Positions 7,374-15,355 of a stretch of DNA of 42,055 bases are shown here, in pieces. The stretch is from Chloroflexota bacterium (GTDB lineage: Bacteria; Chloroflexota; Anaerolineae; Anaerolineales; Villigracilaceae), in the NCBI GenBank assembly GCA_021787595.1, contig JAJYLQ010000028.1, positions 1 through 42,055 of the forward strand. The letters are read 5' to 3'. The notes under the pieces were generated by a model, which was given only the letters and a program-made list of their open reading frames with translations, was not told where the DNA came from and ran no database searches. Position numbers and translations under genes: made by a program. Position 1 is the stretch's first letter, and the number at the start of each line of letters is the position of its first letter.

Positions 7374-8528
7374 TTAAAAGAATCTCCATATCGAATCTGC
7401 GGGCTTGCTGCTCTTGAACTTTCCATACCACGCGCATAACGGATAAAGCACGACGAGTCCACCAGCCCAATAAAGATACATCACGGGCAATGACGTTCCA
7501 TTTGCCGGGGCGATAATGTGGCTCGCGATTCCGAACAGATACAAATGCACAAGATAGAAAAAGAGTGCGGTTCTTCCGAAGACCAAAAGCGGCTTGCCCC
7601 ATCCTTTGATGTTCTCGCCGATGCGTGAGAACAAATAAAGGAGGACTAAATCCACGCCGAGCGTGATGAAAATGTATGCCAGGCTTGGCGGGTATTTCGT
7701 TACGTTCAGAAAATCAATCCAATTCGATCCCTCGATGGGATGAATGTTTCCAAAGCCGTTCGCGAGACGCACAACGAAGAACAACGCGATGAAACTCACG
7801 CCGATCATCCACGCGCGACGCGAAGCGGATTCCGAATCCGCGACGACCCATCGTCCGAAGACAACTCCGAACAGCGTCAAACCGAGCCACGGAATCAACG
7901 GATAAAGTACATAGATGAAATCGGTATGTCCGGGTATCAGGAGTGCGCGGATCAATGGCGAATAAAGAACAGAGACTTGGCTTGGATCGGGTATAAAGAT
8001 TTGCGTTATTATTACGGCGGCAACACTAACACCGATCAATATCCATGAATTGAGTTCGAGCAGCAGCGCACTGACGATCATCGTTGCGCCTAAACCATAT
8101 AAGACTCCGAAGTAGATGAAGAATGGACTCCCGCCGCCGGGAATGTTGTCGCCCATTACCGCGCTCGTCGGACCGAGAAGCCAGACCGGCGCCTCAATGA
8201 AGATTTGAAGCAGGATCAATAATCCGCCGCGCAAAAGCAAATGGTTTCGGATCCGGTTCCCCGTCCAGCCCAGTTTGCGGCGCGAGTCGGCAAAGAGAAA
8301 CATCCCGACGCCCATCAAAAAGAAAAATCCCGGCGCGCAGAAGTGAGTCACGAAGCGGGTCAAAAATGCCAGCGCAGATTGATATTGAGGCAGCGGCGCG
8401 CCCCAGAATTCGGATACGTGTACGTGCGCGATGAAATAGCTGGCGTGATCAATTGCCATGAGAATCATGATGAACCCCCTGAGTGCATCCAGATGAATTA
8501 GCCTTGACTCCTTGATTTTCTGGGACAT
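7374..8528 (-). CDS. HGSNAT-like (DUF1624) multi-pass membrane acyltransferase family protein
   Basis: About 384 residues with roughly ten hydrophobic membrane segments. The N-terminal motif RLIHLDALRGFIMILMAIDHA is characteristic of the heparan-alpha-glucosaminide N-acetyltransferase/YeiB-like family, where the conserved Asp and His lie at the membrane face. Bacterial members probably acylate extracytoplasmic sugars or lipids, but substrates are largely unknown. I chose the ATG at 8528 (MSQKIKESRL), preceded by GGAAGG. A GTG at 8579 would add 17 residues unlike the family. The family is often paired with carbohydrate genes; none is adjacent here. Confidence 0.8.
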   Translation of the reverse strand: MSQKIKESRLIHLDALRGFIMILMAIDHASYFIAHVHVSEFWGAPLPQYQSALAFLTRFVTHFCAPGFFFLMGVGMFLFADSRRKLGWTGNRIRNHLLLRGGLLILLQIFIEAPVWLLGPTSAVMGDNIPGGGSPFFIYFGVLYGLGATMIVSALLLELNSWILIGVSVAAVIITQIFIPDPSQVSVLYSPLIRALLIPGHTDFIYVLYPLIPWLGLTLFGVVFGRWVVADSESASRRAWMIGVSFIALFFVVRLANGFGNIHPIEGSNWIDFLNVTKYPPSLAYIFITLGVDLVLLYLFSRIGENIKGWGKPLLVFGRTALFFYLVHLYLFGIASHIIAPANGTSLPVMYLYWAGGLVVLYPLCAWYGKFKSSKPADSIWRFF

Positions 8529-8623
8529 ATCAACCTTCCGCTGCCCTTCCCATTCGTTGGATTGTTTTTGCCGCCGCACATCGCAGGGAACATCGGTTAC
8601 AGGATTCTTCCCGCTTGAGAAGC

Positions 8624-10024
8624 TTATTCGTCGTTTGGTTTTTCCTGCTGCGCCGGCGCGGTATTTCGAAGCGTCCTTGCCTTTTCCTGTAAATTCTTGA
8701 AATAATCCGTGTTGGTGATCTCATCTACCTGCCTGCCGCGCTTCACCTCGTCAACCTGGATGCGCAATTGCCGGATCTCATTTCTTAAGCTCTGCTCCTG
8801 GATGTATCCTTCCAGCGCCGCGGCTGCCAGGGATGAGAAGGACTCCATCAGTCGTTCGAGATTCCTGTCGAAGGGAATGATTTCCCGCTTCGAATTCAGG
8901 GCATTGATCAACTGGAATGCGCCCAATATTTTTCCTTCGCCGCCTTTTAGCGGGATCGTCAGGAACGAAATGGACTGATAGCTGTGCGTCCGGTCGAATG
9001 CGCGTATACTCGAAAAATCATAGTCCTTCGTTTCGTACGCGTCTTCGATGTTTACTGTATGGCCGGTGAGTGCCGCGTGGGCTGCCGCGTTGCGCTCATT
9101 TGGATTCCCCTGATCGTCGTATAAGTACAGACCGGGCAGGGTGATTTCCACGGGCGAGGTGCCTCCCATGCTGAGACGCAGCGTGTCGTTGTGCATGACC
9201 GCGAGTTCAAGTTGTTTTTCCCGAACCAGATACAACATTCCTGCGTCGGCTTTGCAAAATTTCCGCGCCTCCGCCAGCATGTTTTCCAGCAGGCGGCCAA
9301 AATTTTTCTCCGTGCTCAACTGCACGCCGATGGGAATGACGATGTCCAATAAATTGTTGGCGCGCTGTTTCTCGATTCCCACCTGGATCAGAATTCTGCG
9401 TAGTTGCCCCGTGAGGTAGAGTCCCACAAGCGTGAGGCCGCCGATCCCATAAATCGCTGGCGCATAATCGCCGCCGATTTTGCCAGTGACAAGCAGGCTG
9501 AAAATCGCCGCATACGCAACTGCGGCAACGAATCCGCCGAACAGGATCGAGATGCGGCTGCCGCGGTGGTGAAAATAGAATTGTGTCACCACCACGCCCA
9601 CAATGCCCGACGCGGTGGTGTAAACGAGAGTCGAGGAGAATGATCTCAACAGGACAGTCTCAAGATTGCCTGCGGAAAGTCCAAGGGCATACTTCACATT
9701 TTCGATAATGGCGTAACCAAGACCGATCGCGAATCCGTACATGGCGCCGTCTATCAAGTTATCGAATTTTCGACGGTGATCAACGAAAAACACTCCCAGC
9801 ATGGCGAAGATTTGTTGAATGACCGGCACGATGAGGATGGCAATCAACAGATTGGATAGACCCAGCTTCGCAAGCTCGTGGCTTGCAAAAAAGGCGGCCC
9901 AAAATCCGATGACGCCCCAGAGCAGGCAGAGCAATACCCATCCAATGTTTCGGAAGGTATATATGCCGAAAATATACATAACGATTAGTACGAGAAGGGG
10001 AAATCCCAGGCTGATCGGCGCCAT
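8624..10024 (-). CDS. PrsW-like membrane domain fused to GAF domain and coiled coil
   Basis: 466 residues. The N-terminal ~215 residues form seven or so membrane helices matching the PrsW/CAAX-type intramembrane protease pattern; DGAMYGFAIGLGYAIIENVKY (92-112) fits its conserved DG...YG...G.G...EN segment. The catalytic Glu-Glu pair is replaced by Gln70-Gln71 (VPVIQQIF), and the conserved His of the later helix appears as Tyr135. A catalytically dead or altered protein is therefore likely. Residues ~230-400 form a GAF domain (ARKFCKADAGMLYLV...FLTIPLKGGEGKILGAFQLIN), followed by a coiled coil and a charged tail. It may be a membrane sensor that passes on a small-molecule signal. AAGGAT precedes the ATG. 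Confidence 0.72.
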   Translation of the reverse strand: MAPISLGFPLLVLIVMYIFGIYTFRNIGWVLLCLLWGVIGFWAAFFASHELAKLGLSNLLIAILIVPVIQQIFAMLGVFFVDHRRKFDNLIDGAMYGFAIGLGYAIIENVKYALGLSAGNLETVLLRSFSSTLVYTTASGIVGVVVTQFYFHHRGSRISILFGGFVAAVAYAAIFSLLVTGKIGGDYAPAIYGIGGLTLVGLYLTGQLRRILIQVGIEKQRANNLLDIVIPIGVQLSTEKNFGRLLENMLAEARKFCKADAGMLYLVREKQLELAVMHNDTLRLSMGGTSPVEITLPGLYLYDDQGNPNERNAAAHAALTGHTVNIEDAYETKDYDFSSIRAFDRTHSYQSISFLTIPLKGGEGKILGAFQLINALNSKREIIPFDRNLERLMESFSSLAAAALEGYIQEQSLRNEIRQLRIQVDEVKRGRQVDEITNTDYFKNLQEKARTLRNTAPAQQEKPNDE

Positions 10025-10053
10025 TACTTTATCCTTGTGGTTGGAATGGCGCG

Positions 10054-10059
10054 ATTATA
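10054..10059 (-). promoter_or_regulatory. Extended -10 promoter of the PrsW-GAF gene
   Basis: The minus strand reads TGTTATAAT, an extended -10 element, 30 nt before the start codon at 10024. No convincing -35 is seen. Confidence 0.45.
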
Positions 10060-10129
10060 ACATCGGCCGCTCTGCATTCTTCTATACCTCATGCGGCCAC
10101 AAATTGCGTTTTTGTTCAACGGGTTTCGG

Positions 10130-10640
10130 CGGATTGAAATCCTGCCTCAGTCCATGAAAGTCGGCTAAAACCGACTGATTGAGCTCCAGTCCGCAGGGAC
10201 TTCCATGTGCTGAGCAGGAGATTTATCTCCGCGGGCCGGGCGGCAGAAAACCGCAATTTATGACCGTGCAAAGTATATATATGGCGCGTGGTGTGTGCGT
10301 CGCACTTTACTTGATGGGACGAGTCCAATCGAGGAGACGAATCTTCTTAAGTGGATTGGTCCAATCTGTCAAGTGCGACGCATTCGCGTCGACCGCGAAG
10401 CGCGGAAATTGGTGAAAACTTTACAGAAAACGGGCAGAAGAGGATTGGGAAATTTGTTTGGATAGTTCGATGGTTTGTTGGTTGGGTAGTTACGTGGTCG
10501 TTCGGCGGGATACCCAAAGAACAGGGTACACGTGAATCCCTGCCTCAATTCATGAAAGTCGAACACCTGCACTTGCACCCGGTACAAGTGTGAATTCGAC
10601 TTGCTCATTAGCGCGAAGCGCTTCCATGAACTGAGCAAGA
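10130..10640. repeat. Repeat cluster with fifth ffh-tail copy
   Basis: A family B fragment lies at 10130-10235. An 85-bp imperfect palindrome follows, with perfect 11-base ends GCGTCGCACTT (10297-10307) and AAGTGCGACGC (10371-10381). Next is an ffh 3'-end copy at 10395-10461, encoding RKLVKTLQKTGRRGLGNLFG then stop. A family B palindrome at 10500-10640 closes the cluster. No gene is seen between 10025 and 10847; 10641-10847 is AT-richer and holds nothing I recognise. Confidence 0.75.
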
Positions 10641-10847
10641 GGCTTTAGTGCAATAACAACATTGCAGATAACAAGCAGAATAAAATTTGGTGCCTGTCCA
10701 TCTAAAAGTCGCCCACATGTATTCCCATTTTTGTATGGCTAATAATCTCCTCTCAATAGCCTCATGATGTAACCGTTGACTGGATTGTACGCTCGCAAAT
10801 ATAAAAAGGCAAATGCAATCCCATCTTCTCGGTTAATATGGATTACG

Positions 10848-10935
10848 CTAACGCAATTTGCTTTCTTTCAACAACTCTCTCAACGCCGCGAGAAATAGCG
10901 TAATGTTTTCTTTGCGGCTCGAATATCTCATCAAG
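10848..10935 (-). pseudogene. C-terminal fragment of a class V-type aminotransferase (copy 2)
   Basis: The minus-strand frame reads LMRYSSRKENITLFLAALRE followed by LLKESKLR and a stop. It matches copy 1 at 7276-7365 closely, with many third-position changes, so both descend from the same kind of coding 3' end. No upstream part of the gene remains. Flanking DNA (GGATTGTACGCTCGCAAATA) also resembles the DNA beside copy 1. Confidence 0.4.
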
Positions 10936-11094
10936 CCAATGCGCTAGACTTGATCTTTGAGCGCACCGAAGCCAGCGGCGATTTCGATGTTATGATCATT
11001 CATGACTATGCTTCAAGTATTCCCTTTGCCATTTCAAGGATTCGCGACGGGCAGATTGTATACCCTGTTCAGAATCCGCGAAGCTTGGTTCGCA
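10936..11094 (+). pseudogene. Possible nucleotidyltransferase (MNT-like) C-terminal remnant
   Basis: The plus-strand frame ANALDLIFERTEASGDFDVM continues IIHDYASSIPFAISRIRDGQIVYPVQNP. It resembles the last strands and helix of small MNT-type nucleotidyltransferases (DxDVVLLN...A...IRDGxxLY), but the N-terminal GSxxxGxA core is missing. It abuts the aminotransferase fragment exactly. The reading frame then runs into repeat-like DNA. The match is weak. Confidence 0.25.
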
Positions 11095-11224
11095 CTGCCA
11101 AACTTCAGATGATCCGACCATCGAATTATCTAACTACCAAGCTACAAAACTCCCTCCTCTCTTCACACTCAATTCACAACTGAATCCTATACTGCCGTTT
11201 ATAAGTTCACACAAAGGAGTGAAA

Positions 11225-11638
11225 ATGAACGGAAATAAAATTGCTTTACGTATCGTTGCTGCGTTGGTCTTGTTGGCCGCGATTGCAGGCATCGCCTTCT
11301 TCGCCTATCAGGCTGGCGTCATCCACGGCTCGCCGATCACGGTCCAGGCGCCGAACGGTCAGACCGCGCCGGCGTATCCGTATTACGGATATGGAATGCC
11401 TTGGCATGCCTTCCCATTCTTCGGATTTGGCTTTGGCTGCTTCGGTCCACTGATCGCATTGTTCCTGCTGTTCCTCGCGTTCCGCGCACTCAGCTTCGTT
11501 TTCTGGGGTCCGCGCTGGGGCTGGGGACATCATCGCATGTGGCGTCATGGCTGGTACGAAGAAGGCGGTGTCCCGCCGATGTTCAAGGAAATGCACGACC
11601 GCGCACACGGCAAACAGCCTGAAGAGAACAAGGAATAA
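11225..11638 (+). CDS. Small membrane protein with Gly/Phe/Trp/His-rich segment
   Basis: 137 residues with an N-terminal membrane helix (LRIVAALVLLAAIAGIAFFAY) and a second one (FGPLIALFLLFLAFRALSF). Between and after them lie aromatic and Gly-rich stretches, including YPYYGYG, FFGFGFG and WGWGHHRMWRHGW, and an acidic/basic tail. Similar small proteins are often found near two-component systems in Chloroflexota; I know no function. The ATG at 11225 is preceded by AAAGGAG. An alternative GTG at 11219 lies inside that ribosome site. The His/Trp-rich tail could bind metal, which is only a guess. Confidence 0.7.
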   Translation: MNGNKIALRIVAALVLLAAIAGIAFFAYQAGVIHGSPITVQAPNGQTAPAYPYYGYGMPWHAFPFFGFGFGCFGPLIALFLLFLAFRALSFVFWGPRWGWGHHRMWRHGWYEEGGVPPMFKEMHDRAHGKQPEENKE

Positions 11639-11649
11639 GGAACGTACAT

Positions 11650-11685
11650 GTAGGTCGGATCGGCGCTTCGCGAAATCCGGCCTAC
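11650..11685. repeat. Short hairpin between 11638 and 11709
   Basis: GTAGGTCGGAT (11650-11660) pairs with ATCCGGCCTAC (11675-11685) with one G-T pair. The GTAGGTCGGAT...ATCCGGCCTAC type is a common short dispersed palindrome. It lacks a T-run. Confidence 0.5.
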
Positions 11686-11708
11686 AAAATTATGGCTGGG
11701 AGGAAGAG

Positions 11709-11972
11709 ATGAATCTTCACAATCCTTTTCATCGTCATACCGCGACAAAATTCATTCAGGTTCATACCGATCTATGTGAAGCTTGTTGGAACTGCTTGGA
11801 TGTTTGTCCCAAGCCAGTGTTAGGTAAACTGGAAATTGGTCCTCATCGGCATATTCACATTGATGATGCGGAAAGTTGTAACGGCTGTAAGAAATGCGTA
11901 CGAGCTTGCCCTCATAATGCTATTGAATATGTCTATAAGCCTAAAAGCCGAATGCAAGTTCAAACCATTTAG
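11709..11972 (+). CDS. Small 2[4Fe-4S] ferredoxin-type protein
   Basis: 87 residues with two complete cluster-binding motifs: CEACWNCLDVCP (about 23-34) and CNGCKKCVRACP (about 57-68). It is an electron carrier or a small subunit of a redox complex; the partner is not evident from neighbours. The N-terminus (NPFHRHTATKFIQV) and the HRHIHID segment between clusters are His-rich, which is unusual. The start at 11709 follows GGGAGGAAGAG; a longer upstream reading frame has the composition of a shadow of the preceding gene. Confidence 0.85.
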   Translation: MNLHNPFHRHTATKFIQVHTDLCEACWNCLDVCPKPVLGKLEIGPHRHIHIDDAESCNGCKKCVRACPHNAIEYVYKPKSRMQVQTI

Positions 11973-12006
11973 CCTCTAGATAAATTGCATTGTACAGGAG
12001 ACTTTC

Positions 12007-12456
12007 ATGCAATCTTATAAAATCAAACCGCCAACCTATCTTTTCATCGCCATCATCCTTATTGTTATTTTACATTTCACTTTGCCTGTTATGACGCTCG
12101 TTCCCTCGCCGTGGACTCTGTTTGGCGTCATTCCGCTTGTGGCAGGTATCGTCATCAATGTCAATGCGGATCAATTATTTCACAAAGAGAATACGGAGGT
12201 TTGTCCATTTGGAACATCGTCCACGTTGGTCACACATGGGTTGTATCGCTTCACGCGCAATCCGATGTATCTTGGCTCCACGTTGATTCTGTTTGGCGCA
12301 TCTATTTTATTAGGATCGCTTTCACCGTATGTGATCGTCTTTGCCTTTGCGCTTTTGATGGACAGGATGTTCATCCGAATGGAAGAAAAGAAGTTGGCCG
12401 TCACTTTTGGCGCGCAATATGAAGAATATAAAAGCCGCACGCGCCGCTGGCTTTAA
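12007..12456 (+). CDS. ICMT/PEMT-like integral membrane methyltransferase
   Basis: 149 residues with three to four membrane helices. The C-terminal part has the isoprenylcysteine carboxyl methyltransferase-like signature: HGLYRFTRNPMYLG, then a hydrophobic helix, then EEKKLAVTFGAQYEEYKSRTRRWL. This family uses S-adenosylmethionine to methylate membrane-borne substrates. In bacteria the substrate is generally unknown and prenylated proteins are not expected. ACAGGAG precedes the ATG closely. A repeat hairpin separates it from the response regulator downstream. Confidence 0.82.
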   Translation: MQSYKIKPPTYLFIAIILIVILHFTLPVMTLVPSPWTLFGVIPLVAGIVINVNADQLFHKENTEVCPFGTSSTLVTHGLYRFTRNPMYLGSTLILFGASILLGSLSPYVIVFAFALLMDRMFIRMEEKKLAVTFGAQYEEYKSRTRRWL

Positions 12457-12473
12457 CACGTATAACGTATAAT

Positions 12474-12533
12474 GTAGGGGCATAGCGGAGAACTGCACAA
12501 GTTTGACGAAGTATCGTCTTGCTATGCCCCTAC
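12474..12533. repeat. Palindromic repeat between ICMT-like gene and response regulator
   Basis: Perfect 13-base arms GTAGGGGCATAGC (12474-12486) and GCTATGCCCCTAC (12521-12533) flank a 34-nt centre. It ends 10 nt before the ATG at 12544, so it lies within the leader of the regulator gene. Confidence 0.65.
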
Positions 12534-12543
12534 GAGTTGCATT

Positions 12544-13230
12544 ATGAAAACCATTCTTGTTGTTGACGATGAACCCAAGATCACCCAGCTTGTGCGCGAT
12601 TATCTCGAAGGCGCGGGCTTTAGCGTCCGCGTGGCGCATGATGGGAAGTCGGCGTTATCAATTGCAAAAACGGAGAAACCCGACTTGATCGTTCTCGATC
12701 TTGGCCTGCCGCAAATGGACGGCCTCGATTTCACGCGCGAATACCGCAAAGTCTCCAATGCGCCGATCATCATGCTCACGGCTCGCTCGGAAGAATCGGA
12801 TAAACTCGTCGGTCTCGAACTCGGCGCGGACGATTACATCACGAAGCCGTTCAGTCCGAAGGAATTGGTGGCGCGCGTCCGTGCGGTGTTTCGGCGGATC
12901 GAAAATGCGACGACCGCCGCGACGGATGTTATCCGCATCGCCGACCTGACTCTGGACGCGCCGCGTCTGCGCGTGACGGCGAGCGGGCGCGGCCTCGAGG
13001 AGTTGACTCCGACTGAATTCGAACTGCTCGCCACGCTGGCGCGCCAACCCGGACGTGTTTTCACGCGTGCGCAGCTTTTGGACGCAATTCATGGCGTAGC
13101 GTTCGAGTCGTATGAGCGTGCCATCGACGCGCATATCAAGAACATCCGCCGCAAGATCGAAGTCAAGCCGAGCGAGCCGAAATATGTCCTCACGGTTTAT
13201 GGCGTCGGATATAAATTTGCGGATAAATAA
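12544..13230 (+). CDS. OmpR/PhoB-family response regulator
   Basis: 228 residues. The receiver domain (1-~115) has Asp8-Asp9, phospho-acceptor Asp52 in IVLDLGLPQMDG, the Thr of MLTAR, and the Lys of YITKPFSPKEL. The C-terminal winged-helix domain (~130-225) includes ELTPTEFELLATLARQPGRVFTRAQLLD and YVLTVYGVGYKFAD. It is expected to bind DNA as a dimer when phosphorylated by the histidine kinase encoded at 14157, although a methyltransferase gene and a repeat-rich spacer intervene. Targets are unknown; the upstream small membrane protein gene is a candidate. Confidence 0.92.
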   Translation: MKTILVVDDEPKITQLVRDYLEGAGFSVRVAHDGKSALSIAKTEKPDLIVLDLGLPQMDGLDFTREYRKVSNAPIIMLTARSEESDKLVGLELGADDYITKPFSPKELVARVRAVFRRIENATTAATDVIRIADLTLDAPRLRVTASGRGLEELTPTEFELLATLARQPGRVFTRAQLLDAIHGVAFESYERAIDAHIKNIRRKIEVKPSEPKYVLTVYGVGYKFADK

Positions 13231-13518
13231 CCATCGCGCTCCCGAAGGACACACCTGCACTTGCGCGCACCCCACGCAGTTCGTGGGGCAGGTGTGCAAA
13301 TGTCGGGACGATGTGAGCGGAGTGGCGCTGACGATTGAGCAACCGTGTTCTCCGGTGCACACTTGCACCAGAGCCAAACGCAGGTGTCGAAACCAAGCGC
13401 GACGAAGTCGAAACGTATCCTCCGTATAAAATTGTCCTTCGACTTCATGGCGCTTTTAGCGCCATTCCGCTCAGGACGATGACATTGTTGATGAAGAACA
13501 ATAAAAGGAATGAATAAA
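13231..13518. repeat. Intergenic palindromes between regulator and methyltransferase genes
   Basis: The 288-bp spacer contains a hairpin of CACCTGCAC and GTGTGC around CCCCACG-CAGTT-CGTGGGG (13269-13287). A second motif ACTTGCACC lies near 13361. A further element runs from CCTTCGACTTC to CGCTCAGGACGATGAC with an inner GGCGC-TTTTA-GCGCC. These resemble the dispersed repeats at 22862-22975. No gene is seen. Confidence 0.5.
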
Positions 13519-14154
13519 ATGAAAGACGAAACAAAGCATGTTCAAATGAATAAAGCAATGTGGGATCAATGGGCAGAGGCAGGCACGCTCGATAACAACG
13601 GTCGGAAATCCAGGTTTTTGAGAGAAGCCCAAAGTAAAGTCGTTTCTCTTTTGAATGTAAAAGAGAATGTCCATTTTCTGGATGTGGGTTGCGGGACCGG
13701 CTGGGCGGTTGGACAAGTTGCAAAGTTGGTAAACGATAAAGGTTTGTTCTATGGTGTTGATCTGTCTGAAAAGATGATCGAGAAGGCGAAAAGCAACTTT
13801 AGCGGCAAGGACAATTTTCATTTTCTCCAAGCCAACTCGGAATCGATTCCATTGGACGATAATTTCTTCGACATCATCATTTGTACCAACTCGTTTCATC
13901 ATTACCTCCATCCCGATAAAGCTTTGAAGGAAATACACCGTCTGCTGAAAAGCGGCGGAAAACTTTACATCCTTGATCCGCTTGCCGACTCATGGGTCAT
14001 AAAATTTTGGGATGTCATGGCTAAATTGATTGAGCCTGAACATGTAAAGATTTACAGCATGAAAGAATTTCAACAGTTATTTGAGCAGGCAGGGCTGAGG
14101 TATTCTTCGGTAAAGGCGGACTGGCACCAGGGCATTCACATCGGTGAAAAATAA
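13519..14154 (+). CDS. Class I SAM-dependent methyltransferase (UbiE/type 11-like)
   Basis: About 211 residues. Motif I VHFLDVGCGTGWAVG, the acidic strand YGVDLSEKMIEKA, motif DDNFFDIIICTNSFHH and the late motif LLKSGGKLYILDP define a Methyltransf_11 fold. The substrate is not predictable. I prefer the ATG at 13519, since AAAGGA touches the ATG at 13510 but is well spaced for 13519. It ends only 2 nt before the sensor kinase gene, so the two are almost certainly co-transcribed and probably translationally coupled. Its position inside a two-component pair is unusual. AT content is higher than in the flanking genes, which may indicate transfer. Confidence 0.85.
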   Translation: MKDETKHVQMNKAMWDQWAEAGTLDNNGRKSRFLREAQSKVVSLLNVKENVHFLDVGCGTGWAVGQVAKLVNDKGLFYGVDLSEKMIEKAKSNFSGKDNFHFLQANSESIPLDDNFFDIIICTNSFHHYLHPDKALKEIHRLLKSGGKLYILDPLADSWVIKFWDVMAKLIEPEHVKIYSMKEFQQLFEQAGLRYSSVKADWHQGIHIGEK

Positions 14155-14156
14155 AG

Positions 14157-15341
14157 ATGGAGCAGCGATCTGGTCATCCTGGCTTCGAGAGGTCTTCGCG
14201 GCATAATAGAGATTTTTCGCGCCGCGGGGACTGGCGTGAACATCGTCCACCGTGGTGGCCCGAGAACGAAGAATGGCCGCCGAAGCGATCTCATTGGCGC
14301 AATTGGCGCGCGCGCAACCCATTTTTGCGGCGATTGGGTTGTGTGTTTGCCGTATTTAATCTGTTCAGCTTTATTTTTATCGCGGCAATTATTGGTTTAA
14401 TTCTTAATGCCTTTGGCATCATCCATTTTTCCCTTGATCAATTTCAATGGCTTTTCCCGTTGGGCGGTCTTTTTCTTGCCTTTGTCATTGCGATGATCGC
14501 GTTGGCTGGATTGAACCTGCGCCGCATGTCTGGCCCGTTGGATGATCTACTGGACGCATCCAATAAAATCGCAGAAGGCGATTACTCCGCGCGCGTGGAT
14601 GAACGCGGTCCGCGCGAGGTTCGTTCGCTGGCGCGCGCTTTCAATTCGATGGCTGCGCGGTTGGAAGTTGATGACCAGCAGCGCCGCGCCATGCTTGCCG
14701 ATGTGTCGCATGAGCTCCGCACGCCTCTGACGATCATCCGGGGCAACATCGAAGGCATCCTGGACGGCATGTATCCCGCCGACGAGGCGCGGATGAAATC
14801 CATCCTCGAAGAGACGCAGGTCCTTTCGCGGCTGGTCGAGGATCTGCGTACGTTGAGCCTGGCAGAAAGCGGCGCGCTCCAGTTGAAACGCGAACCGACA
14901 GATTTGGTTTCTTTGATTCGCGAAACGGTCGCGGCGTTTCAATCGCAGGCGGATGAGGCAGATATAAAAATCGAAATGTCGTTGAGTAAAAACGAGTTAT
15001 CGCTTGAAGTTGACCCTGAACGCATTCGCCAGGTGCTGACCAATTTATTGTCGAACGCGCTGCGCTATTCGCCGCGCGGGGGCGCGGTCAAAATTGGTTG
15101 GTCGGAGTCCGGTTCCGGTCCAGGAAGACGCGCCATTGTCTCGGTTGAAGATGCTGGTCCGGGCATCGCGTCCAATGATTTGCCGCACGTGTTCGACCGG
15201 TTCTATAAGTCCGCTGATTCGCGCGGCATGGGCCTGGGTCTCTCCATCGCAAAAGTGATCGTCGAAGCGCACGGCGGCGAGATCAAAGCCGAAAGTGAAG
15301 CGGGCAGCGGGACGAAGATTTCGTTTTCACTTCCCTGCTAA
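14157..15341 (+). CDS. Membrane sensor histidine kinase with HAMP domain
   Basis: 394 residues. A basic cytoplasmic N-terminus rich in Arg and Trp precedes two membrane helices (~62-85 and ~95-118) with a very short outside loop, so there is no sizeable extracellular sensor domain. Then come HAMP (~120-175), the HisKA motif SHELRTPLTII with His185 as phospho-acceptor, and HATPase with NLLSNALRYSP (N box), EDAGPGIAS (G1) and GMGLGLSIAK (G2). The probable partner is the OmpR-type regulator at 12544. The short loop suggests sensing within or near the membrane, perhaps with the help of the small membrane protein at 11225. Confidence 0.92.
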   Translation: MEQRSGHPGFERSSRHNRDFSRRGDWREHRPPWWPENEEWPPKRSHWRNWRARNPFLRRLGCVFAVFNLFSFIFIAAIIGLILNAFGIIHFSLDQFQWLFPLGGLFLAFVIAMIALAGLNLRRMSGPLDDLLDASNKIAEGDYSARVDERGPREVRSLARAFNSMAARLEVDDQQRRAMLADVSHELRTPLTIIRGNIEGILDGMYPADEARMKSILEETQVLSRLVEDLRTLSLAESGALQLKREPTDLVSLIRETVAAFQSQADEADIKIEMSLSKNELSLEVDPERIRQVLTNLLSNALRYSPRGGAVKIGWSESGSGPGRRAIVSVEDAGPGIASNDLPHVFDRFYKSADSRGMGLGLSIAKVIVEAHGGEIKAESEAGSGTKISFSLPC

Positions 15342-15355
15342 ATCTCTGGTAAAAT
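15326..15355 (+). promoter_or_regulatory. Promoter of the rpsP-khpA-rimM operon
   Basis: TGGTAAAAT, an extended -10 with TAAAAT at 15350-15355, begins just after the kinase stop codon. A possible -35 TTCACT (15326-15331) is 18 nt upstream. The resulting leader of ~205 nt to rpsP contains no reading frame I can support. A ribosomal-protein leader structure is possible, but no known motif was recognised. Confidence 0.5.

Noticed and set aside
4287-11200. Prophage or integrative element with recombinase
   Set aside because: No integrase, transposase or phage structural gene can be read in the interval. Only att-like ffh copies and cargo are seen, so a mobile element is not annotated.
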